From: Mucilaginibacter sp. OK268
GTDB taxonomy: Bacteria; Bacteroidota; Bacteroidia; Sphingobacteriales; Sphingobacteriaceae
DNA: 64,000 nucleotides
Assembly (NCBI RefSeq): GCF_900103125.1
Contig: NZ_FNJV01000001.1
Coordinates: 868,001 to 932,000 of the forward strand
Reading direction: 5' to 3'
Below, in pieces: positions 16,831 through 25,895 of this stretch (positions are counted from its first letter, which is position 1; each line of letters starts with the position of its first letter). The position numbers were made by a program, and so were the translations under genes. The notes beneath the pieces were generated by a model. That model searched no databases. It was not told the origin of the DNA and saw nothing but the letters and a program-made list of their open reading frames with translations.

Positions 16831-18090
16831 TTATGGTAACGATTCTACTTTTACTTCCTCTACAGTGTGTTGCTTCTTAACTGTTCTGAAACTTCGTATG
16901 GCCAATATCGTGCTCAGCAACATCAATACACCGCCCATCATAAAAGGTGCCCCGGCAAATTGTACCGGCGCGCTTTTGCTGGTAAAGTAAGCAAACAGGC
17001 TGGTCATGAGTGGGGGGCCAATAATAGTAGTGGCACTCATTAAACTGGTTAAGCCACCCTGCAATTCGCCTTGTTCATTGGGTGGCACCTCCTGGCTTAT
17101 CAGGCCCTGCAACGCCGGACCCGCAATACCACCCAGGCAATAAGGAACCAGAATAGCGAACATCATCCAGCCTTTGGTGGCAAATGCAAACAGGAAAAGC
17201 CCCGCACTGTAAAATAATAAGCCAATCCAGATACTTTTTTGCTGACCCAATTTGGGGATAGTGATACGAATAAGCCAACCCTGTACCAGTGCCGACATGA
17301 TACCCACAAAACCCAGCGAATAGCCTACCCAGGCTTCGTTCCAGCTAAATTTTTCCATGGTGAAAAAGGTCCAGGTGCTTTGTACGGCCTGCGCGGCTAT
17401 ATAGATCAGGATCAATGATACCACCAGACCACTGATGGCCGGGTATTTTTTTAATTGCATCAGCGAACCCACCGGGTTTGCCCTTTTCCATTCAAACTTA
17501 CGGCGGTGATCCATCGACAAGGACTCTGGTAGAATGAAAAAGCCATACAAGGCATTAATAAGCGCCAATACCGCTGCCGCGATAAAAGGCAACTTGGTGC
17601 TGTATTGCCCAAGTATGCCGCCTAATACCGGGCCGATGATAAAACCAAGACCAAAGGCCGCACCAATGAGCCCAAAGTTCTGCGCGCGTTTTTCGGGTGT
17701 GCTGATATCGGCAATGTAAGCTGATGCTGTGGTGAAGCTGGCCCCGGTAACACCCGCTATAAGCCTGCCCACAAACAACCAGCCTATGGATGGTGCAAAG
17801 GCCAGGAATGTATAATCGATACTAAAGCCCAGCAAGGATGCCAACAGCACTGGCCGCCTGCCATATTTATCGCTCAGATTTCCCAACAACGGGGCGCATA
17901 TAAACTGCATAAAGGCATAAGCAAAAGCCAGCCAGCCCCCATAACGAGAAGCATCGCTCAAATTACCATGAATAAGATGCTGTATTAGCTTGGGCAGTAC
18001 CGGTATAATGATACCAAAGCCAATAATATCTATCAGCAGGGTAACAAAAATAAATCCTAAGGCGGCCTGGGGTTTAACTTTAGTGCTCAT
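16831..18090 (-). CDS. MFS transporter, TetA/TCR-like (copy 2)
   Basis: This 419-residue paralogue of the downstream transporter shares most helices, including [20 protein letters not shown] at the N-terminus and [20 protein letters not shown] in loop 2-3. The two genes are in tandem with 254 bp between them, consistent with an old duplication. No TetR or MarR regulator lies beside them. The short tail after helix 12 ([19 protein letters not shown]) is a normal non-repeat C-terminus, unlike copy 1. Confidence 0.87.
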   Translation of the reverse strand: MSTKVKPQAALGFIFVTLLIDIIGFGIIIPVLPKLIQHLIHGNLSDASRYGGWLAFAYAFMQFICAPLLGNLSDKYGRRPVLLASLLGFSIDYTFLAFAPSIGWLFVGRLIAGVTGASFTTASAYIADISTPEKRAQNFGLIGAAFGLGFIIGPVLGGILGQYSTKLPFIAAAVLALINALYGFFILPESLSMDHRRKFEWKRANPVGSLMQLKKYPAISGLVVSLILIYIAAQAVQSTWTFFTMEKFSWNEAWVGYSLGFVGIMSALVQGWLIRITIPKLGQQKSIWIGLLFYSAGLFLFAFATKGWMMFAILVPYCLGGIAGPALQGLISQEVPPNEQGELQGGLTSLMSATTIIGPPLMTSLFAYFTSKSAPVQFAGAPFMMGGVLMLLSTILAIRSFRTVKKQHTVEEVKVESLP

Positions 18091-18560
18091 AAGTATATGT
18101 TGTTTGCAAATTGTTTACAGGTCAAATTTACCTCCGCGTATTCAAACCTGAAAGGGGCTATTACGACACATTTAGGGGCACATCGTGACATAATGCAGTC
18201 TTTCTGGTGAAAAAACAGTATGGGAGTGGCTTAAGATAAAAAAGACTCACTAATGTACCATTTGTTACAAATGGTTTTAAGAATAAAATGTATCTGCCTG
18301 ATATTTAGCGCTGTCTGTTGAAATAAAAAAGTAACATATTATATTATCAACAAGGTAACAAAAATAAAGCTCAGGATAACTTTCATTCCTGTTTGGTTAA
18401 ACGTGTGCATAGCCATAAATAAATAGCTAATAAATAAAAAACCGTATTAATTATTGGATAATATTTGGAAATATTATTCCTAAATCTTTAAATTAGAATG
18501 CTACACTTTATTTCTTGTTACATTTTTAATCATTTAATATTTATTAAAAATTTTACAACT
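18091..18560. other. AT-rich upstream region of the double-glycine peptide
   Basis: These 470 bp hold no convincing ORF. The part after 18240 is very AT-rich and should contain the promoter and 5' leader of the peptide gene at 18561. The divergent promoter of MFS copy 2 lies near 18091-18200. Confidence 0.5.
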
Positions 18561-18770
18561 ATGAAAAAATTTGATACTAACAAGCTTTCAAGAGAACAAA
18601 TGAAAGCAGTTAGAGGAGGGGTATTGCAAATGGATTGTTATTGTTTAACTAATCACGGTGAACCTACTTCAACAGGATATGGCTGTGTAACTGTTGATGG
18701 TTGTTCAGCAGCAGCTGCTACTGTGTGTTCTTCTGGTCAAGCCAAGTGCTTTTCTATAGACCCAACATAA
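18561..18770 (+). CDS. Double-glycine leader natural-product precursor, Cys-rich
   Basis: The upstream frame extends to 18498, but the ATG at 18561 gives the classic start. The 69-residue peptide has a leader (MKKFDTNKLSREQMKAVRGG, residues 1-20) that matches Bacteroidota GG-type bacteriocin/RiPP leaders (TIGR04149-like), and a 49-residue core with six cysteines, including DCYC and GYGC. Cleavage after Gly20 by a C39-type ABC exporter is expected, and the cysteines could form disulfides or thioether links. No exporter, radical SAM enzyme or lanthipeptide synthase is encoded nearby, so the peptide appears orphaned or served in trans. Confidence 0.8.
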   Translation: MKKFDTNKLSREQMKAVRGGVLQMDCYCLTNHGEPTSTGYGCVTVDGCSAAAATVCSSGQAKCFSIDPT

Positions 18771-18776
18771 ATAAAG

Positions 18777-18830
18777 AAAGCCCCGTCAAAAGATGCCGCA
18801 CAACGTGCGATATTTTTTGACGGGGCTTTT
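18777..18830. terminator. Bidirectional terminator
   Basis: Long arms AAAGCCCCGTCAAAA (18777-18791) and its complement (18815-18830), flanked by A and T runs, can end both the GG-peptide gene and the convergent LOG-like gene. Confidence 0.88.
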
Positions 18831-18835
18831 CAATA

Positions 18836-19543
18836 TTAAAAATTCGGTTTCAATACGTACTTGTTGTAGAAACGGGTAATGTGCTCTACGGCTTCTTCAG
18901 CGGTATCAACCACGCGATACAGGTTCAGATCGTCGGGGTTGATGTTGTGCTGTTCGGCCAGCATTTTTTCTTCTACCCAGTGAAACAGGCCTTTCCAGTA
19001 CTCTACCCCAACAAAAATGATGGGGAAACGGGCAATTTTACCGGTTTGTATCAGCGTGATCGCCTCAAACGACTCATCCATAGTGCCAAAACCACCTGGC
19101 AGGATAATAAAGCCCTGCGAATATTTCATGAACATTACCTTGCGGATAAAGAAGTAATCAAACTCCAATATTTTATCCCTGTCGATGTATTTATTATGAA
19201 ACTGCTCAAACGGCAGCTCGATATTTAAACCTACCGATTTACCACCGGCTTCATAAGCACCTTTATTGGCAGCTTCCATAATACCAGGTCCGCCGCCTGA
19301 TATTACGCCATAGCCATGCTCGGTAAGCAGGCGGGCGGTGTCTTCGGCCAGTTGGTAGTATTTATTATCGTTATGGGTACGTGCCGATCCAAATATGGAT
19401 ACGCATGGACCTATTTTAGCCAGTTTTTCAAAGCCGTCAACAAATTCGGCCATTATTTTAAATATCTGCCAGGAGTCGGTCACTTTGATTTCCTGCCAGT
19501 TCTTGTTCTCAAACGCTTGTCTTATCTTTTCTTCGCCTGTCAT
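18836..19543 (-). CDS. LOG-family protein (TIGR00730), nucleoside 5'-monophosphate phosphoribohydrolase-like
   Basis: The 235-residue protein has the lysine-decarboxylase-like Rossmann fold of LOG proteins, with GGGPG at 83-87 and the signature PGGFGTMDE at 149-157 that holds the catalytic Glu. The conserved Arg (FIRKVMFMK) is also present. Known members release nucleobases from nucleoside monophosphates and make cytokinin bases, and in bacteria they are often called lysine decarboxylase by mistake. It is convergent with the GG-peptide gene across a shared terminator, with no operon partner. Confidence 0.9.
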   Translation of the reverse strand: MTGEEKIRQAFENKNWQEIKVTDSWQIFKIMAEFVDGFEKLAKIGPCVSIFGSARTHNDNKYYQLAEDTARLLTEHGYGVISGGGPGIMEAANKGAYEAGGKSVGLNIELPFEQFHNKYIDRDKILEFDYFFIRKVMFMKYSQGFIILPGGFGTMDESFEAITLIQTGKIARFPIIFVGVEYWKGLFHWVEEKMLAEQHNINPDDLNLYRVVDTAEEAVEHITRFYNKYVLKPNF

Positions 19544-19550
19544 TATTCTT

Positions 19551-19603
19551 TTTATTAGTCCGTCAGTCCGGAAGATTATTTTTTATTAGTCCGTCAGTCC
19601 GGA
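19551..19603. repeat. Two 22-bp direct repeats
   Basis: The word TTATTAGTCCGTCAGTCCGG and its flanks occur identically at 19551-19572 and 19582-19603, between the LOG-like gene and the symporter gene. A diverged version (TTAGTCCGGATACCGAGTC) is at about 21165, on the other side of the symporter gene. Confidence 0.75.
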
Positions 19604-19654
19604 GATTAATAACGTAAAAATATAATTATGTTTTGCTTTGCAGGATAAATTGAG

Positions 19655-21157
19655 TTAAAAACTTTCGGGCTTCCTGTCTCCCCAGGTTCCGGGCTTCCGA
19701 AAAGAGGTGATCCAAAGACCCACAAAAGTAATTAATCCGTTTACGATGATCAGTTCGTTACTGAAAACATAACCGCCGAAAATTTTGGCCGATTCGCTGC
19801 TTAAAAAGTAGCATACCGCAGGAGATATCAAACAAATAAAGGGTACTAGCTTGTCACGCACCTGCCGGTTGCCCACAAACAAGCCAAAGGAATACAAACC
19901 CAGCAATGGCCCGTATGTATAGGATGCTACCGCAAATATGGCGCTTACCACCGCGTCATTATTAATGGCATTAAATATGATAATGGTTAAAAACATCAGC
20001 CCCGAAAACGCGATATGCACGCCATGCCTGATGCTTACCATTTTTTTACTGTTGAGATCGCCTTTTTTATTGAAGTTCAGGAAGTCGACACAGAACGAGG
20101 TCGTGAGTGCCGTAAGGGCCGAATCCGTAGTGGCAAAGGTGGCCGCTGTTAGTCCCAGCATAAACACCATGGCCGGTACTATGCCCAGGTATTTAAGGGC
20201 GATGGTAGGGTACAGGTAGTCGGTTTTATCTACATGGATGCCATATTTGTTGGCATATATCCAAAGCAAAGCGCCAACGCTTAAAAAGAAGATATTGATC
20301 ACCACAAACACCCCGGTAAAGCTGAACATGTTTTTCTGGGCTTCTTTGATGTTTTTAAGGCTCAGATTTTTTTGCATCAGGTCCTGGTCAAGGCCGGTCA
20401 TACCTACGGTAATAAACAAACCACCCAGGAAGGCTTTGGTAAAGTGGAGCTTACTGCTCAGGAAATCGTTAAAGAAAAATATCTTGGAATAGCTGCTGTC
20501 TTTAATGGCATTGGCGGCTTCAAAAATATTCATGTGCAGGCTCTGGCAAATAAAATATATCGACAGGAATACCGACAGCACCAGGAAAAAGGTTTGCAAA
20601 CTATCGGTTATAATAATGGTTTTTAAGCCACCCTTAAATGTGTACGACCAAATTAATAGCAAACAAATGAGCACCGTGACGGCGAAAGGAATATGATAGC
20701 TATCGAAAATAAATTTTTGCAGCACAATAACCACCAGGTAAAGTCTGAAAGCGGAGCCGATAACCCTGCTGATCAAAAATATACCCGCGGCAGTTTTATA
20801 GCTCCAGGTACCCAGCGCGCCTTCAATATAGCTGTAGATGGAGGTGAGTTTAAGCCGGTAATACAGCGGTAATAGCACCGTAGCAATGATGATAAAGCCC
20901 GCGGCATTGCCCAATACGAATTGAAAGTAAGAGAACTGATCGCCTGAAGGGGCGCCAACTTTGCCCGGTACTGAAATAAAGGTAACTCCGCTGAGTGCTG
21001 TACCGATCATCCCGAAGGCTACCAAATACCATTTGGAATTGCGGTTGGCTACAAAAAAGGTATCATTATCTGATGATTTTTTGGAGGTGAGCCATGATAT
21101 AACCAGGAGCACCAAAAAGTAACCGATAATAAAAGAAAGCAGTATTCCGGGCGACAT
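19655..21157 (-). CDS. Sodium:solute symporter (SSS family)
   Basis: The 500-residue protein has about 13 membrane segments. SSS-family features include the early WYLVAFGMIGTALSGVTFIS and GMTGLDQDLMQKNLSLKN, the family consensus region after helix 6. The later TAATFATTDSALTALTTS supplies Ser/Thr residues at the likely sodium-binding site. SSS proteins use the sodium gradient to import sugars, amino acids, vitamins or inorganic ions, and the substrate cannot be assigned. Spaced repeats flank the gene on both sides. Confidence 0.88.
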   Translation of the reverse strand: MSPGILLSFIIGYFLVLLVISWLTSKKSSDNDTFFVANRNSKWYLVAFGMIGTALSGVTFISVPGKVGAPSGDQFSYFQFVLGNAAGFIIIATVLLPLYYRLKLTSIYSYIEGALGTWSYKTAAGIFLISRVIGSAFRLYLVVIVLQKFIFDSYHIPFAVTVLICLLLIWSYTFKGGLKTIIITDSLQTFFLVLSVFLSIYFICQSLHMNIFEAANAIKDSSYSKIFFFNDFLSSKLHFTKAFLGGLFITVGMTGLDQDLMQKNLSLKNIKEAQKNMFSFTGVFVVINIFFLSVGALLWIYANKYGIHVDKTDYLYPTIALKYLGIVPAMVFMLGLTAATFATTDSALTALTTSFCVDFLNFNKKGDLNSKKMVSIRHGVHIAFSGLMFLTIIIFNAINNDAVVSAIFAVASYTYGPLLGLYSFGLFVGNRQVRDKLVPFICLISPAVCYFLSSESAKIFGGYVFSNELIIVNGLITFVGLWITSFRKPGTWGDRKPESF

Positions 21158-21338
21158 ATGTTTTAGTTAGTCCGGATACCGAGTCGGGATTCCGGAAGTT
21201 CAATTCTTTGATTATTCCGAAAGTCGGAAACTTTTTTTACAAAAGGTAATTATTGGGTTGGGTTTGTGTATTTATTATTAGGGGGAAGAATGGTAAGACA
21301 GGCAGTATGTTTAAAGCTTTTGCTTTTTTAGTTGGATA

Positions 21339-22652
21339 TTACTTACCCGCCGTACTAAAATCAATGAGATAAGGTTTCAGCGGGATACCATCCTTGTTCC
21401 TGAATCCGGCGCCAATCACGATCTGATAATGCTGACCGGGTTTTAGTTCTACCATAAAAGTTGTCGACCTGCCATCTTCCGAAAATCCTTTAAATTCCTT
21501 AATTTTTAACAGGTTACTTTTGCCTAAAGGTCCTAATTCAAAATTGCGGTAGCGTGTATTCATCGCTTCAGAAAACAACAAGGTGATCTGTGTATTCGCG
21601 GTATCAACATTTGTGGCGTTGTTTTTGAATTCCTTAATCCCGGTTACTGTGGGGCGATGTTCCTCATATTCACTTTTCAGCGTTTGCACCGGTTTGGTCA
21701 GATAGCCCGACTCATCAACAAAGCGGCTCAATGCTGTTTCGTTGTTATAATCCAGTTCAATCATATCTTTAATGGCTTGCTTTTTATCTTTTGCCTTATT
21801 GTAATACTTTTCGCAAATGACATAACCTACATAGTAGCCCAGGTCGCGTACGCCAAACTCATTTTGAGCATCGCTATATAACCAAAAGCTGTAGGCCGGG
21901 TTAAACAGTTGTTGAGAAAATACCTCCCTTATCCGTTCATAATGATCTTTGGCATAGTATAGAGCAGGCAGGGTAGTGGCCTGTCCGGTAGCTTTTACAG
22001 CTACAAACTCCGCTACACCTTCCATTACACATTGCGCCAATAAATAATCCCCTTCGTTTGTTTTTTGTTGAGTATGTACATATTCGTGTACATTGGTAAA
22101 AACCACCAGGTCGATAGGGTAAGTTTTGGCAGAAGTTTCTGAGCTACTCTTGTTTTTAGAAAACTCCTGTTTTACCGTATTTTTATCGGTCAGGGCTATC
22201 TCACTGCCAATCAGGATCATGTTGCCCAGGGTTGTTCCGCCGGTTCTGAAAGCGCCTATGGTGAAGTAGATCTGTGCCGGTTTTAAATCGGGATAAAGCT
22301 TTTTGAGTTTCAGCACATCAGCGGCTATCTCATTCGAAAATACTCTCGCCTTTAATGTATTTGCACGGATAGAATTCCAGAACAGCGGATACTGATTAAT
22401 AGCATCGATATATGATTTTGGGGTGTATTGCCGGGCCTGCATAATAGCTTTTAACCCGGGTGTGCCTTTTTCAATAAAAAGCTGATTAAGGTAGGCATAT
22501 TGCTGCGCGCTGTCTTTAGTGGTGACGATCTTATCATAGGCTTTCCAGAAGTTATCGATATCCGAAGTAATAAAATTGGGATCGGTTTTCTGTGCAAAAG
22601 CTGTTTGGAGAACAAACAGGCAAAAAACAAGGGTAGTAATGAGGTGCTTCAT
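21339..22652 (-). CDS. Secreted HExxH metallopeptidase-like protein with C-terminal Ig-like domain
   Basis: I use the ATG at 22652, which gives a clean signal peptide (MKHLITTLVFCLFVLQTAFA). The 437-residue product contains TNVHEYVHTQQ, a gluzincin-type zinc motif HEYVH at about 189-193, with EGVAEF some 30 residues later as the candidate third ligand. It resembles DUF2268-like predicted zinc proteases. The last ~90 residues (ITLLFSEAMNTRYRNFELG onward) look like an SbsA-type Ig-like domain. Exported, probably periplasmic or surface. Substrate unknown. Confidence 0.72.
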   Translation of the reverse strand: MKHLITTLVFCLFVLQTAFAQKTDPNFITSDIDNFWKAYDKIVTTKDSAQQYAYLNQLFIEKGTPGLKAIMQARQYTPKSYIDAINQYPLFWNSIRANTLKARVFSNEIAADVLKLKKLYPDLKPAQIYFTIGAFRTGGTTLGNMILIGSEIALTDKNTVKQEFSKNKSSSETSAKTYPIDLVVFTNVHEYVHTQQKTNEGDYLLAQCVMEGVAEFVAVKATGQATTLPALYYAKDHYERIREVFSQQLFNPAYSFWLYSDAQNEFGVRDLGYYVGYVICEKYYNKAKDKKQAIKDMIELDYNNETALSRFVDESGYLTKPVQTLKSEYEEHRPTVTGIKEFKNNATNVDTANTQITLLFSEAMNTRYRNFELGPLGKSNLLKIKEFKGFSEDGRSTTFMVELKPGQHYQIVIGAGFRNKDGIPLKPYLIDFSTAGK

Positions 22653-22850
22653 ATGTATAAAAGACGTCAAAAAAAACATTGTGTGACAGGAAGATATGCT
22701 AATTTTTAATATCCTTAAATAAGGGGTTAATGCCCCGGTTAATAAAAGGGTTAACGATTTTTTTATGAGGCTTAACCTCTGTTTACATATTGGTTCGCCT
22801 TATTATTGTTATAAATAATAACCAATAGTTAAACCTTAATACTTAAATCT

Positions 22851-24284
22851 ATGAGCGTACAAAAAACTTTCGTTTGTGTGGTTTTGGGTGCATGCACCGC
22901 TTTGCTGAGTTGTAGTAAAGCCAGGAATGTCTCGCCAGATACTGCTAATGCCGATGCAGTGACTAAGCAACAGCAACTCAGCGTGCTAAACTTATCCGCT
23001 TCAAATGATGCCATTGCCGATCTGGCTTATTCATCCTTTGATGCCGCCTGTTTTAATCCCAATACTAACCTGTATTACAGTACCACCAACAAAGATGGTA
23101 TAGCTGCCATTTGGACACAGGCTATTTACTGGGATATGGCTATGGATGTTTATAACCGTTCCCGGAAACCTGCCCAGCTGGCCCGTGTAAATGCCATATA
23201 CCAGGGTGGTTTTAATCAGTATGATGGGTACAACTGGAACAATACCACCACCTGGTTTATATATGACGATATGATGTGGTGGGTAATGGCCCTGGCCCGT
23301 GCTAACCAACTCACGGGAAATGCTGCCTATCTACAAAAAGCACAGGCAGGGTTCGACCGGGTTTGGGCAGGCTCTTATGACCCGGTTGATGGTGGCATGT
23401 TTTGGGATTTTAACCATAGCGGTAAAAACTCCTGCATCAACTTTCCAACGGTTATAGGGGCTATGCGCCTGTATAATATAACCCATGATAAAGCCTATTT
23501 AACCAAGGCGCAATCTATTTATACTTGGGCAAAAACCAACCTTACAGATGCCAGCACAGGCGAGGTTTATGATAATAAAATAGGGGCTAATCCTCCCGGT
23601 GGTCAGGCTTATACCTATAATGCCGGTACCGCTATTGGTGCTGCTTACGCGTTGTACAAGCAATCACACAACGCCACCTACCTGGCCGACGCCAAAAGAT
23701 ATGCCGACTATGTAAAAAATAATTTGTGTACCGATGGCATCCTGCCTGCCGAAGGCGACTTTAACGAGCAAGGTGTAATGAAAGCCATATTTGCCGATTA
23801 CATGATGCAATTGGTTAACGAAGGCGGGCAAAGCCAGTACCTGGACTGGATCAAGGGCAATATCACCACTGGCTGGTTAAACCGCGACAGGGCCCGCAAC
23901 CTTACTTACCGCAATTATGCCGTAACCTGCCCAACCGGCTACATACAATCGTACGAAGCCAGCAGCCTGGTAACGTTTTTGCAGCTGTTTCCCAAAAATG
24001 TTTGCCTGTTTCCGCCGGGAGTAACCTTTTATGCCAATACCATGTATGGCGGTACCGCCACCAAGCCTATCCCCAAAGGGAATTATACCCTGGCGCAACT
24101 GCAAAAGTATGGCTTTGTGGATAATTGGGCATCATCGGCAAGTATCCCGGATGGATGGACGGTAACCCTATACAGCGATGATAATTTCCTGGGTACTGCA
24201 TGGCAATTAAATGCTGATACCCCGCATTTTCCTAATCTGTCGCCAACGGCTAATGATGTGGTGTCGTCGGTAAAAATACAGTAA
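22851..24284 (+). CDS. GH76 glycosidase lipoprotein with beta/gamma-crystallin-like tail
   Basis: The 477-residue protein starts with a lipoprotein signal ending LLSC (Cys21). Residues about 50-385 form an (alpha/alpha)6 GH76 domain with the catalytic aspartate pair D139-D140 in WFIYDDMMWW. GH76 enzymes are endo-alpha-1,6-mannanases that act on yeast mannan or related glycans. From about 395 a second domain (VTFYANTMYGGTATKPIPKG, then WTVTLYSDDNFLGTAWQL) reads as a beta/gamma-crystallin motif pair, probably for calcium or glycan binding. No SusC/SusD genes are adjacent, so it is not in a classical polysaccharide utilisation locus. Confidence 0.87.
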   Translation: MSVQKTFVCVVLGACTALLSCSKARNVSPDTANADAVTKQQQLSVLNLSASNDAIADLAYSSFDAACFNPNTNLYYSTTNKDGIAAIWTQAIYWDMAMDVYNRSRKPAQLARVNAIYQGGFNQYDGYNWNNTTTWFIYDDMMWWVMALARANQLTGNAAYLQKAQAGFDRVWAGSYDPVDGGMFWDFNHSGKNSCINFPTVIGAMRLYNITHDKAYLTKAQSIYTWAKTNLTDASTGEVYDNKIGANPPGGQAYTYNAGTAIGAAYALYKQSHNATYLADAKRYADYVKNNLCTDGILPAEGDFNEQGVMKAIFADYMMQLVNEGGQSQYLDWIKGNITTGWLNRDRARNLTYRNYAVTCPTGYIQSYEASSLVTFLQLFPKNVCLFPPGVTFYANTMYGGTATKPIPKGNYTLAQLQKYGFVDNWASSASIPDGWTVTLYSDDNFLGTAWQLNADTPHFPNLSPTANDVVSSVKIQ

Positions 24285-24303
24285 GCTTTATTATTTAGAT
24301 GAG

Positions 24304-24332
24304 GCCCCCGCTGCATAGCGGGGGCTTTTTGT
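24304..24332 (+). terminator. Terminator after the GH76 gene
   Basis: Perfect nine-base GC-rich arms GCCCCCGCT (24304-24312) and AGCGGGGGC (24317-24325) followed by five T. Confidence 0.9.
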
Positions 24333-24455
24333 TTGATATTAAGGGATCTGTTCCTTCTCCAATAATAAATTTGAAACCACAATAAACTATAGGGTAAAGG
24401 AGATGTCAAAAAACAGAAACTAAATCACAAGTATATGACTACCGTAAACCTTCAA

Positions 24456-25178
24456 ATGAAAAAACTGTTGCTGGCTGCCTCGCTGATATTTGTTTCCTAC
24501 TTAGGGCACAGCCAGAACATCACCTACACCAAAGACGCTTCCGGAAATATGGTTCAGGACGACGGCCACGGCAATAAGCGAATCTATAAAACAGATGTAT
24601 GGGGCAATACGGTTGTAGAAGATGGATGGGGAAGGGTTATCACTAAGCTTAAAAAAGATAATTGGGGTAACCCTGTGGAAGAAGGTGAAGACGGAAAAAA
24701 AAGGGTTTATAAAAAGGATGCATCGGGTAATACGGTTGTAGAAGACGAAGGGGGAAGGGTTATCACAACGGTTAAGGAGGATTTTTTGGGAACGGTGAGC
24801 GAGGGTGATGGCGGGAAAAAGGCTTATGGAAAAGATATCTCTGGCAATACGGTTATAAAGGACGACAGGGGGGTAACGATAGGAACCGTTAAGAAAGATA
24901 TTTTTGGGAATAATGTGGAGGAATACAACGACGGAACGAAAAGGGTTTATGAAAAGAACATCTTCGGCGATACGGTTGTAAAGGACGAACGGGGAACAAC
25001 TATCTCAACCCGTAAAAAGGATATTTTTGGCAATGTTGAAGAGACGGACGCCCAGGGCAAAAAGAAGACGTATAAAAAAGACATCTTCGGTAATACGGTT
25101 GTAACAGATGAAAGCGGAAAGACCATCGGCACCTACAAGAAAAATATTTTCGGGGATACCGTTTTTGAAACGCAGTGA
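24456..25178 (+). CDS. Secreted tandem-repeat protein
   Basis: Starting at the second ATG (24456) gives a signal peptide MKKLLLAASLIFVSYLGHSQ. The mature protein is about ten repeats of 18-21 residues, in alternating A and B forms: form A ends in a charged GKKRVY-like sequence, and form B is KKDIFGNTVVKDERGTTI-like. This two-unit, ~40-residue period is seen throughout, and the last copy is cut short at FETQ. The pattern suggests a beta-strand-rich extended or propeller-like fold. No catalytic residues are visible and I do not recognise a family. It is followed by a strong terminator. Confidence 0.8.
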   Translation: MKKLLLAASLIFVSYLGHSQNITYTKDASGNMVQDDGHGNKRIYKTDVWGNTVVEDGWGRVITKLKKDNWGNPVEEGEDGKKRVYKKDASGNTVVEDEGGRVITTVKEDFLGTVSEGDGGKKAYGKDISGNTVIKDDRGVTIGTVKKDIFGNNVEEYNDGTKRVYEKNIFGDTVVKDERGTTISTRKKDIFGNVEETDAQGKKKTYKKDIFGNTVVTDESGKTIGTYKKNIFGDTVFETQ

Positions 25179-25207
25179 TCTTAAAAAACTGTTTTAACCC
25201 GGTATTG

Positions 25208-25236
25208 GCCCACCGATCTGCATCGGTGGGCTTTTT
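25208..25236 (+). terminator. Terminator after the tandem-repeat gene
   Basis: Perfect ten-base arms GCCCACCGAT (25208-25217) and ATCGGTGGGC (25222-25231) with a 4-base loop, then five T. Confidence 0.9.
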
Positions 25237-25288
25237 GTTTTAAATTTCAGCTTGCGATAGCATTATAGTTTTTTTTCAATAAAAATTT

Positions 25289-25318
25289 ATTGTTTTTCGA
25301 TAAATAGTATTACGTTTG
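25289..25318 (+). promoter_or_regulatory. Bacteroidota-type promoter for the DUF2975/HTH pair
   Basis: TACGTTTG (25311-25318) exactly matches the TAnnTTTG -7 box. A partial -33 element (ATTG, 25289-25292) lies 18 bp upstream. The DUF2975 start codon follows 28 bp after the box. Confidence 0.6.
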
Positions 25319-25346
25319 TACTATCATTCTTTAAAACTGAAATTTT

Positions 25347-25892
25347 ATGGAAATTACTACCAAACGAACACTAAACGTATTGCTCATCCTTTCGTGGATA
25401 ATATTTGTTGGCGTATGTGTTGAGGCCGGTGGCTTTATAGTAAATGCATTTTTTGCATTGGTGAACCCCGCTGTTGTGAAGCATCTTTGGCACGAAACCG
25501 ATCTGTCGGCTCTTTTACAATACAATACCGGGTACTTTTTTGCCGAGATGTTGTTGATGAGCGTTGTAGCCGTACTGAAGGCCTGGTTGTTTTACCTCAT
25601 CATCAAAATTATGCACGATAAAAATTTCAATTTGGTTCAGCCTTTCAATAAGGAGGTGAGGCGTTTTATTTTTAATATAGCCTGCATTACCTTCATGATC
25701 GGTTTGTTTTCCTGGTGGGGCGTAAAATATACCGGTTGGCTGGTTGGGCAGGGGGTAGCCATGCCCGATGTACAATATTTGCGCCTGGGCGGTGCCGATG
25801 TATGGCTGTTTATGAGTGTTACCCTTTTCGTGATCGGGCAGATCTTTAAAAGAGGTGTCGAAATTCAGGCAGAAAACGAACTAACCATATAA
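25347..25892 (+). CDS. DUF2975 membrane protein
   Basis: The 181-residue protein has four membrane segments, starting VLLILSWIIFVGVCVEAGG and ending VWLFMSVTLFVIGQIF. This layout and the adjacent small HTH gene are typical of the DUF2975 family, whose members occur with YozG-like regulators. The function is unknown; control of, or response to, membrane state is a guess. The HTH gene starts 3 bp downstream, so the two form one transcription unit. Confidence 0.88.
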   Translation: MEITTKRTLNVLLILSWIIFVGVCVEAGGFIVNAFFALVNPAVVKHLWHETDLSALLQYNTGYFFAEMLLMSVVAVLKAWLFYLIIKIMHDKNFNLVQPFNKEVRRFIFNIACITFMIGLFSWWGVKYTGWLVGQGVAMPDVQYLRLGGADVWLFMSVTLFVIGQIFKRGVEIQAENELTI

Positions 25893-25895
25893 GCT

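Noticed and set aside
16754..16990. 78-codon plus-strand frame
   Set aside because: Most of it is antisense to the end of MFS copy 2 and the rest is intergenic. There is no gene-like feature.
24500..25170. CRISPR-like periodicity
   Set aside because: The repeats are in-frame protein repeats with no constant DNA repeat and no variable spacers.
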